Shown: one piece after another, positions 10,601 through 23,300 of the stretch
Layout of the letters: each line of letters opens with the position of its first letter
Numbering within the stretch: the stretch's first letter is position 1
NCBI GenBank assembly: GCA_020137815.1
Contig: CM035350.1
Location: forward strand, 725,011-789,010
DNA: 64,000 bases
Source: Hormiphora californensis
Lineage: Eukaryota; Ctenophora; Tentaculata; Cydippida; Pleurobrachiidae
Direction: 5' to 3'
Made by a program: the position numbers and the translations under genes
The notes under the pieces: model-generated
Databases searched by the model: none
What the model was told of the DNA's origin: nothing
Seen by the model: only the letters and a program-made list of their open reading frames with translations

Positions 10601-13600
10601 TCTTCCTTGTCCAATGTCGAAAAAGCAAAGCTACTCTTCCCGGAATTTTCTCCCAACAAAAAACTCCGGTTTTCTCAATTATTTGGGTCCAGTGTGAGCG
10701 GCCGTGACTTAAATTGTGACTGGAAATACGGGAAAAAGAAGAAAAAATATAAACGCTTTCCGAAGGAAAATGGGCTCTGGACTAAGAGCAGTTTGACGTT
10801 TCTAGAGCCCACTCCCGATATGATCGCGGAGGAGATCTGGAGAGAATTATGAAGGTAGATAAGAAGGAAGCAGCAGAGGAGCAGAAGACAGGGGAGGGGA
10901 AGTTGGAGGAAGGAGCGGAGGATGACTGGAGGTCAGGACCCGGGGCCGCTTGGTACGATCTGAGCAATGTCTCAAAATCAGCAACATCTTATGACTACGG
11001 TTACAAACTGGCAAAGGTAAGGTCAAGAATATCGCAGCAGACATCTCACGACTCACGCATTTGACATTGGCTGGTCAAATTCAGTCAATACGCGTTATAG
11101 CAAGTGACGCAAAAACCAACAATGTTTTTTAATTGAACCCCTTCAAGTATGAAACACCCCAACAAAACAAGAAACTCTTAATTGTGGGGTTTCTTAGAGT
11201 GAAAGGTTCTAAATTTTGGGATTGCTTCCTTTAGTGGTTTCTTATCAAAAAGAACTGCGTATTTAAAAGTTATAAAAAGATCAGGAAACGACCGAACCGG
11301 GTTTTTTTCCACCGAACCGAACCGAACCGAATTTGAAAAACTTTTTTACCGAACCGAACCGAACCGAACCGAGCCGAATTTCGGTAACCGAACCGAACCG
11401 AACCATACAAAACTTTTTCTGTATAAATGTTTCTCTAAAAAGTCATGGAGAGCACCGATCAAGGTATTGATAATCATTCTCTGAAATTTTGTTAAAAAAT
11501 GTTTGAAAAAATTTCAAAGTCAATTTTGTGAAAAAATTTTCAAAGTCAATTTTATCGTAAATTTTCTATGTCAATTTTTGCGTACGAATCGTGTTTCGAA
11601 TCGGCAATGCTATACGGGAATGGTATTGCTAATTAGCAGGATTAAACGAACCATGAATCGTGTCTCTCTAAATTTCCTAATTAGATTTGATGGGGGATCA
11701 CGTATCAGCACAATCCATCTCGGACCCACTAATTACCAACATCACTCCCGTTAAGCATTGTCAATTAGAAACACGATTCGTATACCATAATTTACTTAAA
11801 ATATTTTTCACAAAAAAAATTTCACAAAATTTCAGGTAATGATTCTCAATACCTTGATCGATGCTCTCCATGAATTTTTAGAGAAACATTTAATTTTGTG
11901 AAAAAACTTTCGGAAAAAAAATTCTATGTCAATTTTGCCGTACGAATCGTGTTGCGAATCGGTGATGCTATGCGGCAGTGCTCTCGCTAATTAGCAGGAT
12001 TTATTGAAACATGAATCGTTTCCCATAAACTTCCTAATTAGATTTGATGGGGGATCACGTATCAGCATAATCCATCTCGGACCCACTAATTAGCAACATC
12101 ACTCCCGCTTAGCAATACCGATTCGAAACACGATTCGTACGCAAAAATTGACATAGAAAATTTTCCATAAAATTGACTTTAAAATATTTTCCAAACTTTT
12201 TTACAAAATTTCAGAGAATGATTCTTAACACCTTGATCGGTGCTCTCCATAAATTTTTTGAAAAAAAAAGTTTCTGAATTTGTTGACCCTCTCATGAGGA
12301 CACGATTCGACGGGAAGTCAGGTATCAAATCAATCCATATCGAACCCGCTAACTAGCGAAATCATTTCCACATAATAAATAATGAAATAATTGAAAAATT
12401 TTGCATGAAAAAGCCCGATTTCTGGGCATTTTTGACCAAAAAATTCGGTGGTTCGGCCAAAATTTCCTACCGAACCGAACCGAACCGAACCGCCCAAAAA
12501 CACCGAATTTCCGAACCGAACCGAACCGAACCGAATATTCGGTCGCTTCCTGAAAAAGATACAAGAGTAAGGCAGCTTTAATCCCCGCTACCAAAGACAA
12601 GGTTACCTACATCTAGATCCTGCAATTGCATAATTTTACACCATAACCAAACATAAAACATAATTTATCTAATACATGTAATAGTATAATTTAACAGATT
12701 ACAGGAAGATACCTCGATTACAAAATTCGGTTCGAAGCAAATATATATTTTAAAATCACAATGATTTTATTAACAATTACACATACACATGGTTACACTA
12801 CAACTTTACAGAGTGAGCATGATCACAACTCGGAGGGACGGAAGGTGGGGAGTTGCGGAGCTGGGGACAAGTTTGAGGATCTGTACATGATGTATAATCA
12901 ATCCAAGTGGGAAGAGCTTGTTGTTTGGGATAAAGGAACGATCCGACCACCCCCATTTCTAAATAGAGAGCTCCTTATCTTTTCAGGTACCGCTGAAATA
13001 TGTTTTCCGCTTCTCGAATCTATCAGTCTCCGATATACATATATGTATACTATCTATTTATCCGCCGCCCCATCACCTCTCCCTCCTTATCAAGTCTCTC
13101 TTGTGAAAGAACACCATGCCATGCCCTAATCCTGATTTCAGAGAAACCAGCCCAGTACCAGGACATACACGAATCTATTTTGAAACCAACAAACAAGAAG
13201 TTGCTGGACAACAACTGGGAAAACTCTATCATATGGGATACGAAGGTAGGTACATTGAACACGTGGTACTATGTATGATACTTCGTGCGTGGTACTGTAC
13301 GTGATTAGAATTGGTAAATGAAACGTAGAGAGGAGGAATGACGCGTCTCTTTGTGGAGGGGTGCAGGTATACTGAACTGGTATGATGGTGTACTAAACAA
13401 TGGTATCTTGTTGTTATATATCTGAGTTAGGATTTGTAATGGATGCAAGAGAGGGAATACCTTTTGCTCACGTCACCCTCACATCACATGGTAAACCTTC
13501 TAGATCTGTAACCTTGATATTACCTTGTTCAGAAGTGGCAGTGCTGACACTGATATCCCTTCTCACGCCAGCTTTAGTAAAGTCGATAATCACGGTGAAC

Positions 13601-14321
13601 GAGACAGTGTCAACATTTGTCTCTGTGTCTGGGGTAAGGTGTAAGATGTATCACAATGTGGGGAGAAATAATATATTGGCACTAATAGTAGCAGCTGTTA
13701 AAATTTATTTACCTTCAACTGAAATTAAGAATTCTATCACACCATCCTCCGTCTCACTACTGGTCCCTGTAAACCCGGCTCCTACTTTTCCCCGATTAAA
13801 GGGAAACTTCACGGCAGCGTGAGGTGAAGAGAGGGTGAATTTAGCATCGTAATCTGCCTCCAATATACCCTTTACTTTGACAACATATTGTCCAGGTTTC
13901 CCTCTTATAAGTGTGCTTTTCCAAAACGATGAAACACCTTGGGGGACGAAAGTAGTGAATCTCTTTCAGCTTTCTCTCCATCTCTCTTTCTCTATCTCTC
14001 TCTATCTATTTTAACGGATGGACGACAGTTTTATAGCGAATCCGTGACTTGTCATCCGTTGAAATAGTGTATTTAAAGAACTTGACTCATACAATTCACT
14101 GTCACTTCTAGTCCCCCCCCCCTCTCTCGAGAGATCTCTCGCTCCATCTGCAAGTTTGGATCTCTTCCTAAGAGAGGTTCCAGATTTGCCACCAACCCCC
14201 GGATACCCAGCTAATAACAGAAATTTGTTGATTGAGTGGTGCGGGGGAATCAGGCGGTTCGGAGAACAACGGATGGCCCTCTAACTTGGAAAACCCTTCA
14301 TAAGTAATCATAAGTAAGTAA

Positions 14322-14353
<32 letters not shown>

Positions 14354-17300
14354 ACTCCATACCGTAAACAAATAGTGGGACTACATCTCCAAGTATCTTG
14401 TCACCCTTGTTTATCGCCATATCATGATGAATGTAGCACCTCATGTCCCTCCTCCCCAGTTCCATATCAGAGGGGGCTTTATCTAGCGTCGCCACTACCT
14501 TTTCCCCATCTTTCTCGGTTGAAATCTCTGAAATGAACGTATCATCAACTACTTCATTTTATCAAGCATTCAGTGATGCAATACTATAGTAAAGGTCCCA
14601 CCTAAATTACTGTGACTTCCATCAACCTCCATGCCCAGTATAGCGTCCCCCAGATCATCACTATCAGCACCATCATGGGCTGTTATCTTACTAAAACTGC
14701 ATTTCACGCTATCCTGGGGGCCCCTCCTCGTTAGCAACGTCCCACACAAACTCAGTGCTGGGATAATCCACTCCTATAACAATGTGTAATGTTAGATCTG
14801 GATCAGCGGTATTCTAAGAAGAGTTTGTCCGACCCTGACTTACTTGTCACAACAGCCTCAATAGTTTTTGGAAACGTTCTATCATTGATAGTGTACTGGC
14901 AGGTAGCAGAAAAACTTTCCTCAGCTTCCTCTTTAAGTACTGTCATTGACCTGTTTCCAAACTCATCCACATCTGGAAATTACCGGGGTAAGAACAGCTT
15001 GTCTAGCTGTTAGCAGCTTGTCCTAAGATATTGTGTAGTGTTGGCCACTTAACCTGATTGTCCTAAGATGTTGTATTGTCCTTACCTCCTTTGACTACCA
15101 CGGCCGTGTTCGTATCCGCCTGAATATCTCCTGTTACCTTCATCGGAGTAGTAGTTACTTAGAACGCAAGTTAACTCTATATCTTCTCCCTTCTTCATAA
15201 ATACCATCCCTCCCGCTCCGGGGCTCATTGTGACATCTGAATTAAAGAAAGTTTTTTGCGTTATTCTTTTAATCGATGCAATGGTTCTGCTGTCAGTTAT
15301 TAAATGAATGATTTTTAAAAGATAAAGATCTGTCATTTTAAGCTGAAGTTTGACAACCATTCTGAAATATCGAATCTTTTCATTGAAAGCAATAAGTGGA
15401 GCACCTATCGAACCTTTGCTCTTAAGATTCTGACCAGTGACAGACTGCACAATGCATATTTATCCATTATCATTGCACTAACCTATTACATGGATATGTA
15501 GTGGTTTGACAACTTGATTCATTTGATCATTCTCAGCTGTCATGTCGAACGTTATGTTCTCCCTCAGCCATCCCTGCTCAATGTGGAGCGTGTTCGTCTT
15601 CTGTCCGTCAGCGGAGAAGTCTGTCTCAGTCACGTGAGGGGGAGCTATGTTGGACCAACTGAGAGAGCAGGTACTGACTGCAACTGCATCACACGAGAAT
15701 TCGGAACCAGCCAGAACAGGGTCCTCCAAACTTCGAGTTAGCGTCACTTCGGGATTACCTAGGGAGGAATGACGGGAAATGCAAACACATAGGCAGTGGT
15801 TGATAATGTATTGTGACTGTAAACAAATCTAAAGAATGCTTTAATTACTTGTTAGTAGATTGATAACAGCATAGTCCCTCTTATCATTTTGTTCCACTGT
15901 ACACGTGTACACGTTTCCTTGGCCCAGTGCCAGCTTTAGGACGGTTACCATTCCCCTATTATCAGGTGTTGGAAGGTTGCTAGTATCACCTGTAACGAGG
16001 CTGCCCTTCCAATCTGTCCAGATGATCTGTGATCCATTGCCCACGTGCAGGAAGGTACACTGTAGTTGGTACCCCTCCTCGGAGTTAAAGTACAGGAAGG
16101 GGAAGATGGGTAATGACTTGTAGTATTTCTCATAGTCAGCCCCCTGAAGTAGAACAGAGGTTGTCTCTAGGGAGGCTGCTCTCCATGCTTCCTCACACTG
16201 TCCACCGTTGTTAGGCCTCACAAACACCACTAGGTCGTTACACATAAACACCGTAGAATCTCTGGAGAGTGGAGTAATTGTGTAGTGCTAATAACAACTT
16301 TTATAACAAGAATAGTGAGTTATATTGAAGAGCTAATTCATGTACTTACGGTTGTATACGAATCCTCCACTGTTCAATCCCCTCTCCATCAGATCTAGGG
16401 GGACACTCTGTATACTCCACGCTAGCGCAGTTTGCCATCTTGATACTTCTATCATTGTGCCCCAGGATATCCAAGTTTAGAGTCAGAGATTCACCCCCAT
16501 CATTATAGAATTTAGCCACCAGAACCCGAGGAGTGCTGTTAGATATCTTGAGGATGAGATCGTTCTGTGCCGGTTGTATCAGTATGTTGGTATAGGGCCG
16601 CACTGGGCTCCACTGGACACCTCGTACTAGTGGTGGGACTAGAAGTTGTACTGCCACCAACCACCACATCACACTGCAACGTTGTCAAATGAAGGGGGCC
16701 GACAATATATATTGAGGGTTAAACGAAAGTGAAGAATGAGACAGGATATAGTGCATCTGGCGGTTTCGTTACTATGACAACCACCACCGCGTAACTCCTC
16801 CCCCTCTTTGGGAGGCCGTTCTAATTGGACCCACTGTAACTCTCTGATCTGTCTCCTTCAGAGTATTAGCACGCCACTTAAACCAGTGTGTGTGACAGTG
16901 GATCCCAAGACAATGCACAACATCCCCCTGGAGAGAGATAAGAGTATGGACCCCAAATCTAACACCACGCCCAAGAAGGTAAGAGATATATTGATATCAC
17001 TTGGACATAGTGAAACTGTTCTAACCCACACACACACTCACCCTCACATATAGGCACGTCACATTAGACACCTGTTGGATACCACCACCCCCATACTACC
17101 CCTTCTGAGATCGGGGGAGCTGTTCAGTAGAACCACCAATCACCAATATCACAAATACAAGAGGAGGAGACGGAGCATCCTGGTGAGTCATGGTTACCAT
17201 GGTTACCATCATGGTTACCATCATGGTTACCATGGTTACATAATGAACACTTCACCCCTTCTTCTGCAGCATCCCCCACCTCCAACACACGTCATGGGGT

Positions 17301-20300
17301 GTCTGCTGCAATAGGGCGAGGTCTTAAAAAGAATTGTGTAAACCGGTAAAATCGATAGCTACTTCCACAGAAACTTCTAAATGGTACACCACGTCTAAAT
17401 GAAACACCATTACATCATAGTTCATTCCAGTCATGTGAATTATGTCACTCAATCTACTTTCCTCCTCTATCCATGTCCTGACTCCTGTCCAGAATGTCCC
17501 CTGTCTATTGCTGAGTGAGACCCCAACCTTTGCAGGAGTACCCCAGTAAGATGAGGATGAAACCACTACAGACAGTCCATCCACTGCACGGGGATCTGTA
17601 TGGTGAAAAGAAACCAAAGGTATATAGAGATTAGAAACACATGCTAGCTACTGACTAAACCAGTTGGATCCTAGAAATGATGGAAATCTTGTTGAGGCTC
17701 CAAGTTCTACTGCGATTATGCTACTGACTATGTAACTAATGTTCCTTCCTCTAACTGTCTGTATGCTGTAGGTAACGGACCCGTTCTTCACCTTGTCATG
17801 CGAGGAGAACTACCAACCAAAGCCTACTTCCACAGAGACAGTTATCAACAAGAACAAATCAGGTACACTATACACCTCCTATACAAGATGAAATTAAAAC
17901 AGCTCAAACCTAATTCAAACCGTCCGATAACCACGATCCCCATCCCTCCCTGACAGTTATTCAGCACAGTATCCCCGCTCTAAAGCTAATTCTGGACTGG
18001 TTCCCTACCTATATGAAACCTGAGGAGCTACGTCGCCTCCACCGTCCCTACCTGAAACCTGTCAGAGTGGGTCCCCACTGCCAACCAGTCTTCAAAGCTG
18101 TATACTCTCTTGAGCGGTATATCAAGAAAAAGGAAAACGTAAGTGGGGAACAGCAATGACTGAATGCACTCGATTTATTGCCAGCAGCTGTAAGAAATAA
18201 TTGAGGGGCTAATTGTGGTAACTATCATTTTCCTTCTTTCTATCACATGTGTGCAGGAGCGTGAAGCAGAGCGGCAGAAGTCAGGGGGTGGGCAGGTGTT
18301 CTATATGCGTGAGAGGGAGGATATCACTGGTAAAGATGGGAGGTTGGTATTGTTTGAGTTCTCTGAGGAGCACCCTCTCTTAATGAGCTGCATTGGCATG
18401 GCCAGTAGGTAGGTGTGCAGGTGGAATATAATTCTATCTTTATATATTCATTCTTCTTCGTTTCGTGAAATTCACTTCTCACCCACTACCAGGATAAAGA
18501 ACTATAGTAAGAAGAATACGAATGGTGATCCGGCCAGTTCGGAGGGGCTAGTATACGGTGAACAAGTCTACTCCAGTAGTATCTACTTTCTTGGTAAACT
18601 ACACCCCGGACAGGTCCTACAGGTACATCTTCTAGGTTAGATCATAGAGTGCCGGTGGTAGTTCCTTGTGGATTCCACCACTTAGCAGAAGAAGAAGTTG
18701 AGAACTTACTACAATCTATACTCTCCAACTTCTACTATAATAGTAGTCTAACCGGGGGGGGCTCAACACCTAACTGCATGACACTCATGACTCTTAGCGG
18801 GGTGGTACCCCGGAGGGGTCCGACAGTTAGGCGCTTGCGCCTAACTGTCGATAATCTAATTAACTGGGTACCCTTTTAGATGATCTACAGTAAAAAATTA
18901 GCAAATTTACATCAATTTTAACATCGTATCAGCCAAAAATATCGCTTTGAGTGCAAAATTTACCCGGAAATCCAGTTTTGAAGCTTAGTCATCAATTTTA
19001 CACCCATTTGTGGCAGGGAAACACCGCATTATGAATACATTTAAGCAATAATTCTTGTTTAGGTTACTAGTGTATTATGACTGGTCACGTGATTCAGAAC
19101 CAAGTAAGGTACCCGTTCTGGCCTCTGATTGGCTGTTGACTGCAGTCATGTGATGATCATTAACCTATGATATGACCATATATGGTTAATATGTGGTTCA
19201 CATGATACGTTTGTTCCGCCGTTATTGGTTCTGGACCAAGTGAGGCACCCGTTCTGGCCTCTGATCGGCTTCTGATTGCAGAGTGCAGGCACGGGATAAC
19301 TCTGATTGGTTGTTCAGTGTTCACTGCAATCACGTGATGATCATGTGACCCATTCTATGACCATATATGGTCAACATATTGTTCACGTGACCTAAAATAC
19401 TGTACACAATATTGTATTTACACACTAACATTTGGAATTTGGATCAAAATTTGATTGAATTTGGGGTACCTACAGCATCTTAACAGTTAGATGTAACGCC
19501 TAAGTGTTAATTGAATCAGACAAGGGTAGTACCTAGAGAAATTTGGGAATTTTATACAGTTAGAGTCATGAGTGTCATACAGTTAGGTGTTGAGCCCCCC
19601 CCGGTCTAACTGATGTTATTTGACCCCCACCCCCACTCCCAGATATTGGATAACAACATGTACCAGGCCCCTGTGTACCAGCACTCCCTGCCCCGTACTG
19701 ACTTCATCCTGGCCCGTACCGCGGAGAGTTTCTACATCAGGATGACTGATGATATCTTCACTGTGGGGCAGCAGTTCCCTAAGATGGTGGTGCCAAGTCC
19801 AAACTCAAAACGGGCCAATCAGCACACACGAAACTTTCTACAGGTACAACAACTGCAGTGATACCCATTACCCAACTGAAACAACTGAATTACGTAGCAG
19901 CAAATTACATGTTTTTTGTAACAAGTTTGTAACAAGTTGAACAACTGTTGTGTGGATCAGGGAGTAACCCGTAACCGGCCCTGTCATGGTGATCAGCTCA
20001 TCCAGAGAAGTAAATAATTGGTTTTTATACTATCAATTACCCTCCCTCCCCCAGGTGTTCATATACCGGTTGTTTCTAGAGAGCACGGATAGTCCTAAGC
20101 GTATCAAAATGGACAGCATCAAAGCAGCGTTCCCCGCATACTCAGAAAGTAGTATTCGGAAGAGGCTGAAGAATTGTGCGGACTTCAATAGGACGGGAAA
20201 GAAAGGTAATCTGAACTACATAATGGTATAAGCTACCTGTGGTTCAAATGAGTTGACAATTGTTCGAACATATAATCAACAATGGTGGGGTAATGAAAAT

Positions 20301-23300
20301 AGTACTATAAATAGTGTTGAAAAGCATTGTATTATATTAGTTAAACTGTTTTCGCAACGACTTTGTTCGCATTAGATTTGCCACACCTTGGCGTCTTCTC
20401 TTCGAATAATGAATATTATTAAACTACTATGGTTATTTTTGGGGAGATCACCCCCATAACTGATATATGAGAACTCTCAGCTGGGATTATTAAAACCTTG
20501 TTCAGGTAGTGATTGTGGGTGGTGGGTGTTGAAAAAGGAGTTCCGCCTGCCGAGTGAGGATGAGATTAGGAAGCTTGTTATTCCTGAGGAGTGTTGCGCC
20601 TTCTACAGTATGCAGTATGCAGAACAAAGACTAAAGGTATGGCCAGACGTGTTACTAATACCAGTAATTTATCAATGTATTTTTCAGAAGTTTTAAAGGC
20701 GAACCCAATCTTTAGACTTTAAAATCTCCTTCTCTCACCTAAACCCTAAAAACAACTATCTATGTAGCATGTTACTTGCCCCGTTGATGAGAGGTTTAAC
20801 CATTATATTAACATTATATTAACAATCCTAGGATGCAGGGTACGGTAAGATGATCCGCAACCTGAGTGATGATGATGATGAAGATGACTCTGAAAAGATA
20901 TTAGATGATGAAGTGAGGATAGCACCTTGGACCCTGACCCGGGCATTTACTAACGCTTTACATGGTATATCTTGGGATGTTTATAGTAATCATTGGTCTA
21001 GGATTGGTGCACCGTGCAGCTAAGTGGGTCGCTGGGTTCGTGTTCTGCTTAAGGGTACGCTAACCAAAATGTTTTTTCGAGTGCAGGGAAATCTCTCACC
21101 GTAGGGTTGTAGGCCATGCCAAGGAGACCTCAAATATGCAATTTGAGCTCTCAAGTCGAATTCATATTTTTGCTACAGCTGCTTGAAAAATGAACTGAAA
21201 ATAAGTTTTTGGCATCTTAAAAATACATTTGTAAAGATAGGATCATAAAAATTTGTGGATTTGAAGAGGACAAAGAGGTGAGTAGCCACAAAAATTTTTT
21301 TGAAATCCGAGCTGATTTCCGGTCCTGAGGTGGATTTCTTTTTTTCCACTTTAACGCCCTATTTGGCAAAGTTCCGAAAACATGTGAAAGCTGTAAATTG
21401 GTGAAAAGTTGCGTCTAACGATTATCTAAGTGGCCATAAATTTTGGGCGTGTCCTTATTTGAGATAAGCTGTACAGAGTTTTTTTTGTGAAAGCCGTCAT
21501 TTCAGAAATAAATAAATTCCCTGTATCTCAAAAACGGTTGATCGTAGAGACCTGAGACTATGCTTAAACGATTCAGAAGGTCCGATTTTGGGGGGGTCTT
21601 CTGAGATACATTTTGCTCCTACTTCAACCGTTTTTGCTGTAATTGCGAAAAACAAATTCTATGAAAAGGGCAAAAGCTAAACTCCAATATCCTGTAATTA
21701 GGGAATTTTAGCTAAGAAAGGACCGAAACTATGGAAAAATGTTTAACAAGCTAATTCCTTCACTATTTGGTCCATATGGGTCCCTATAATCATCAAAAAC
21801 AAAATCACAAAAAATCCACGATGGCGAAGATGGGTTTTTGTTTTTCGCAATTACTAGCAAAAACGGTTGAAGTAGGAGCAAAATGTATCTCAGAAGACCC
21901 CCCCAAAATCGGACCTTCTGAATCGTTTAAGCATAGTCTCAGGTCTCTACGATCAACCGTTTTTGAGATACAGGGAATTTATTTATTTCTGAAATGACGG
22001 CTTTCACAAAAAAAACTCTGTACAGCTTATCTCAAATAAGGACACGCCCAAAATTTATGGCCACTTAGATAATCGTTAGACGCAACTTTTCACCAATTTA
22101 CAGCTTTCACATGTTTTCGGAACTTTGCCAAATAGGGCGTTAAAGTGGAAAAAAAGAAATCCACCTCAGGACCGGAAATCAGCTCGGATTGCAAAAAGAT
22201 TTTTTTGTGGTTATTCACCTTCATGTCCTCTTCAAATACCCAAATTTTCATGCTCTTATCTTTAAAAATTTTTTTTTGGGATGCCAAAAACGTATTTTCA
22301 GTTCATTTTTCAAGCAGCTGTAGCAAAAATATGAATTCGACTTGAGAGCTCAAATTGCATATTTGAGGTCTCCTTGGCATGGCCTACAACCCTACGGTGA
22401 GAGATTTCCCTGCACTCGAAAAAAAATTTTGGTTAGCGTACCCTTAAAGTTGGAGGGTTTATTAATTAAACATGCAACATATATTTATAAACAGCTGGTA
22501 TCCATGATGCAATTTTCTTTATTACTTCCCAACATGTACATGCATGTGATGGGTGGACCAAGATACTGGATTGCCCTAGATTATAACTGATGGTTCTGCA
22601 GCTAGTGAATTCTAAGGAATCTCCCCTGACAACCACGCTTATTTCAGGGAAGTGTCAGCTAGAGATAAATGGTATAGCGGATCCCACAGGTGTGGGGGAG
22701 GGCTACTCCTACCTGAGAGTACCCAACAAACCAAGTGTCAAGAAGGACGCTAAGGAGAGTGCCAAGGAGCAAGCTGCCGTGGCTGCTTCAACTGCAGCAG
22801 CTGCAGCCGCCGGTAAACCTAACGAACCTAAATCAAGTCGCCCTGTTATGGGTACTGACTCTGATTTGAGAAGGTTAACTCTAAAGAATGCCCGGGAGGT
22901 GCTGCGGAAGTTTAAGATCCCGGAAGAGAAGATCAATAGTCTGAGTAGATGGCATGTGATTGATCTGGTTAGGAAGCTGAGTACAGATGCTGCGAGGACT
23001 GGAGAGGCGGCGGGGATGGGGAAGTTTGCAAGGGGAGCCAAGTACTCTCTTATAGAACATCAGGAGAAATACAAAGAGGAGTGTCAGCGCATATTTGACC
23101 TACAGATTCAGTGAGTTCAAATAGAAATGGAGTGATAAAATGATTTCAGGATATATATCTCACGTTTAAAAGCCTCTCATGATACATATTATAATGTGAT
23201 ATAACATAATATTCACATCTAATATGTGCTATAACCCCGCCCTCCTTTCTACTCAGGGTACTGTCCTCAAAGGAGCAACTCAGTACAGATGATGAGGAGT

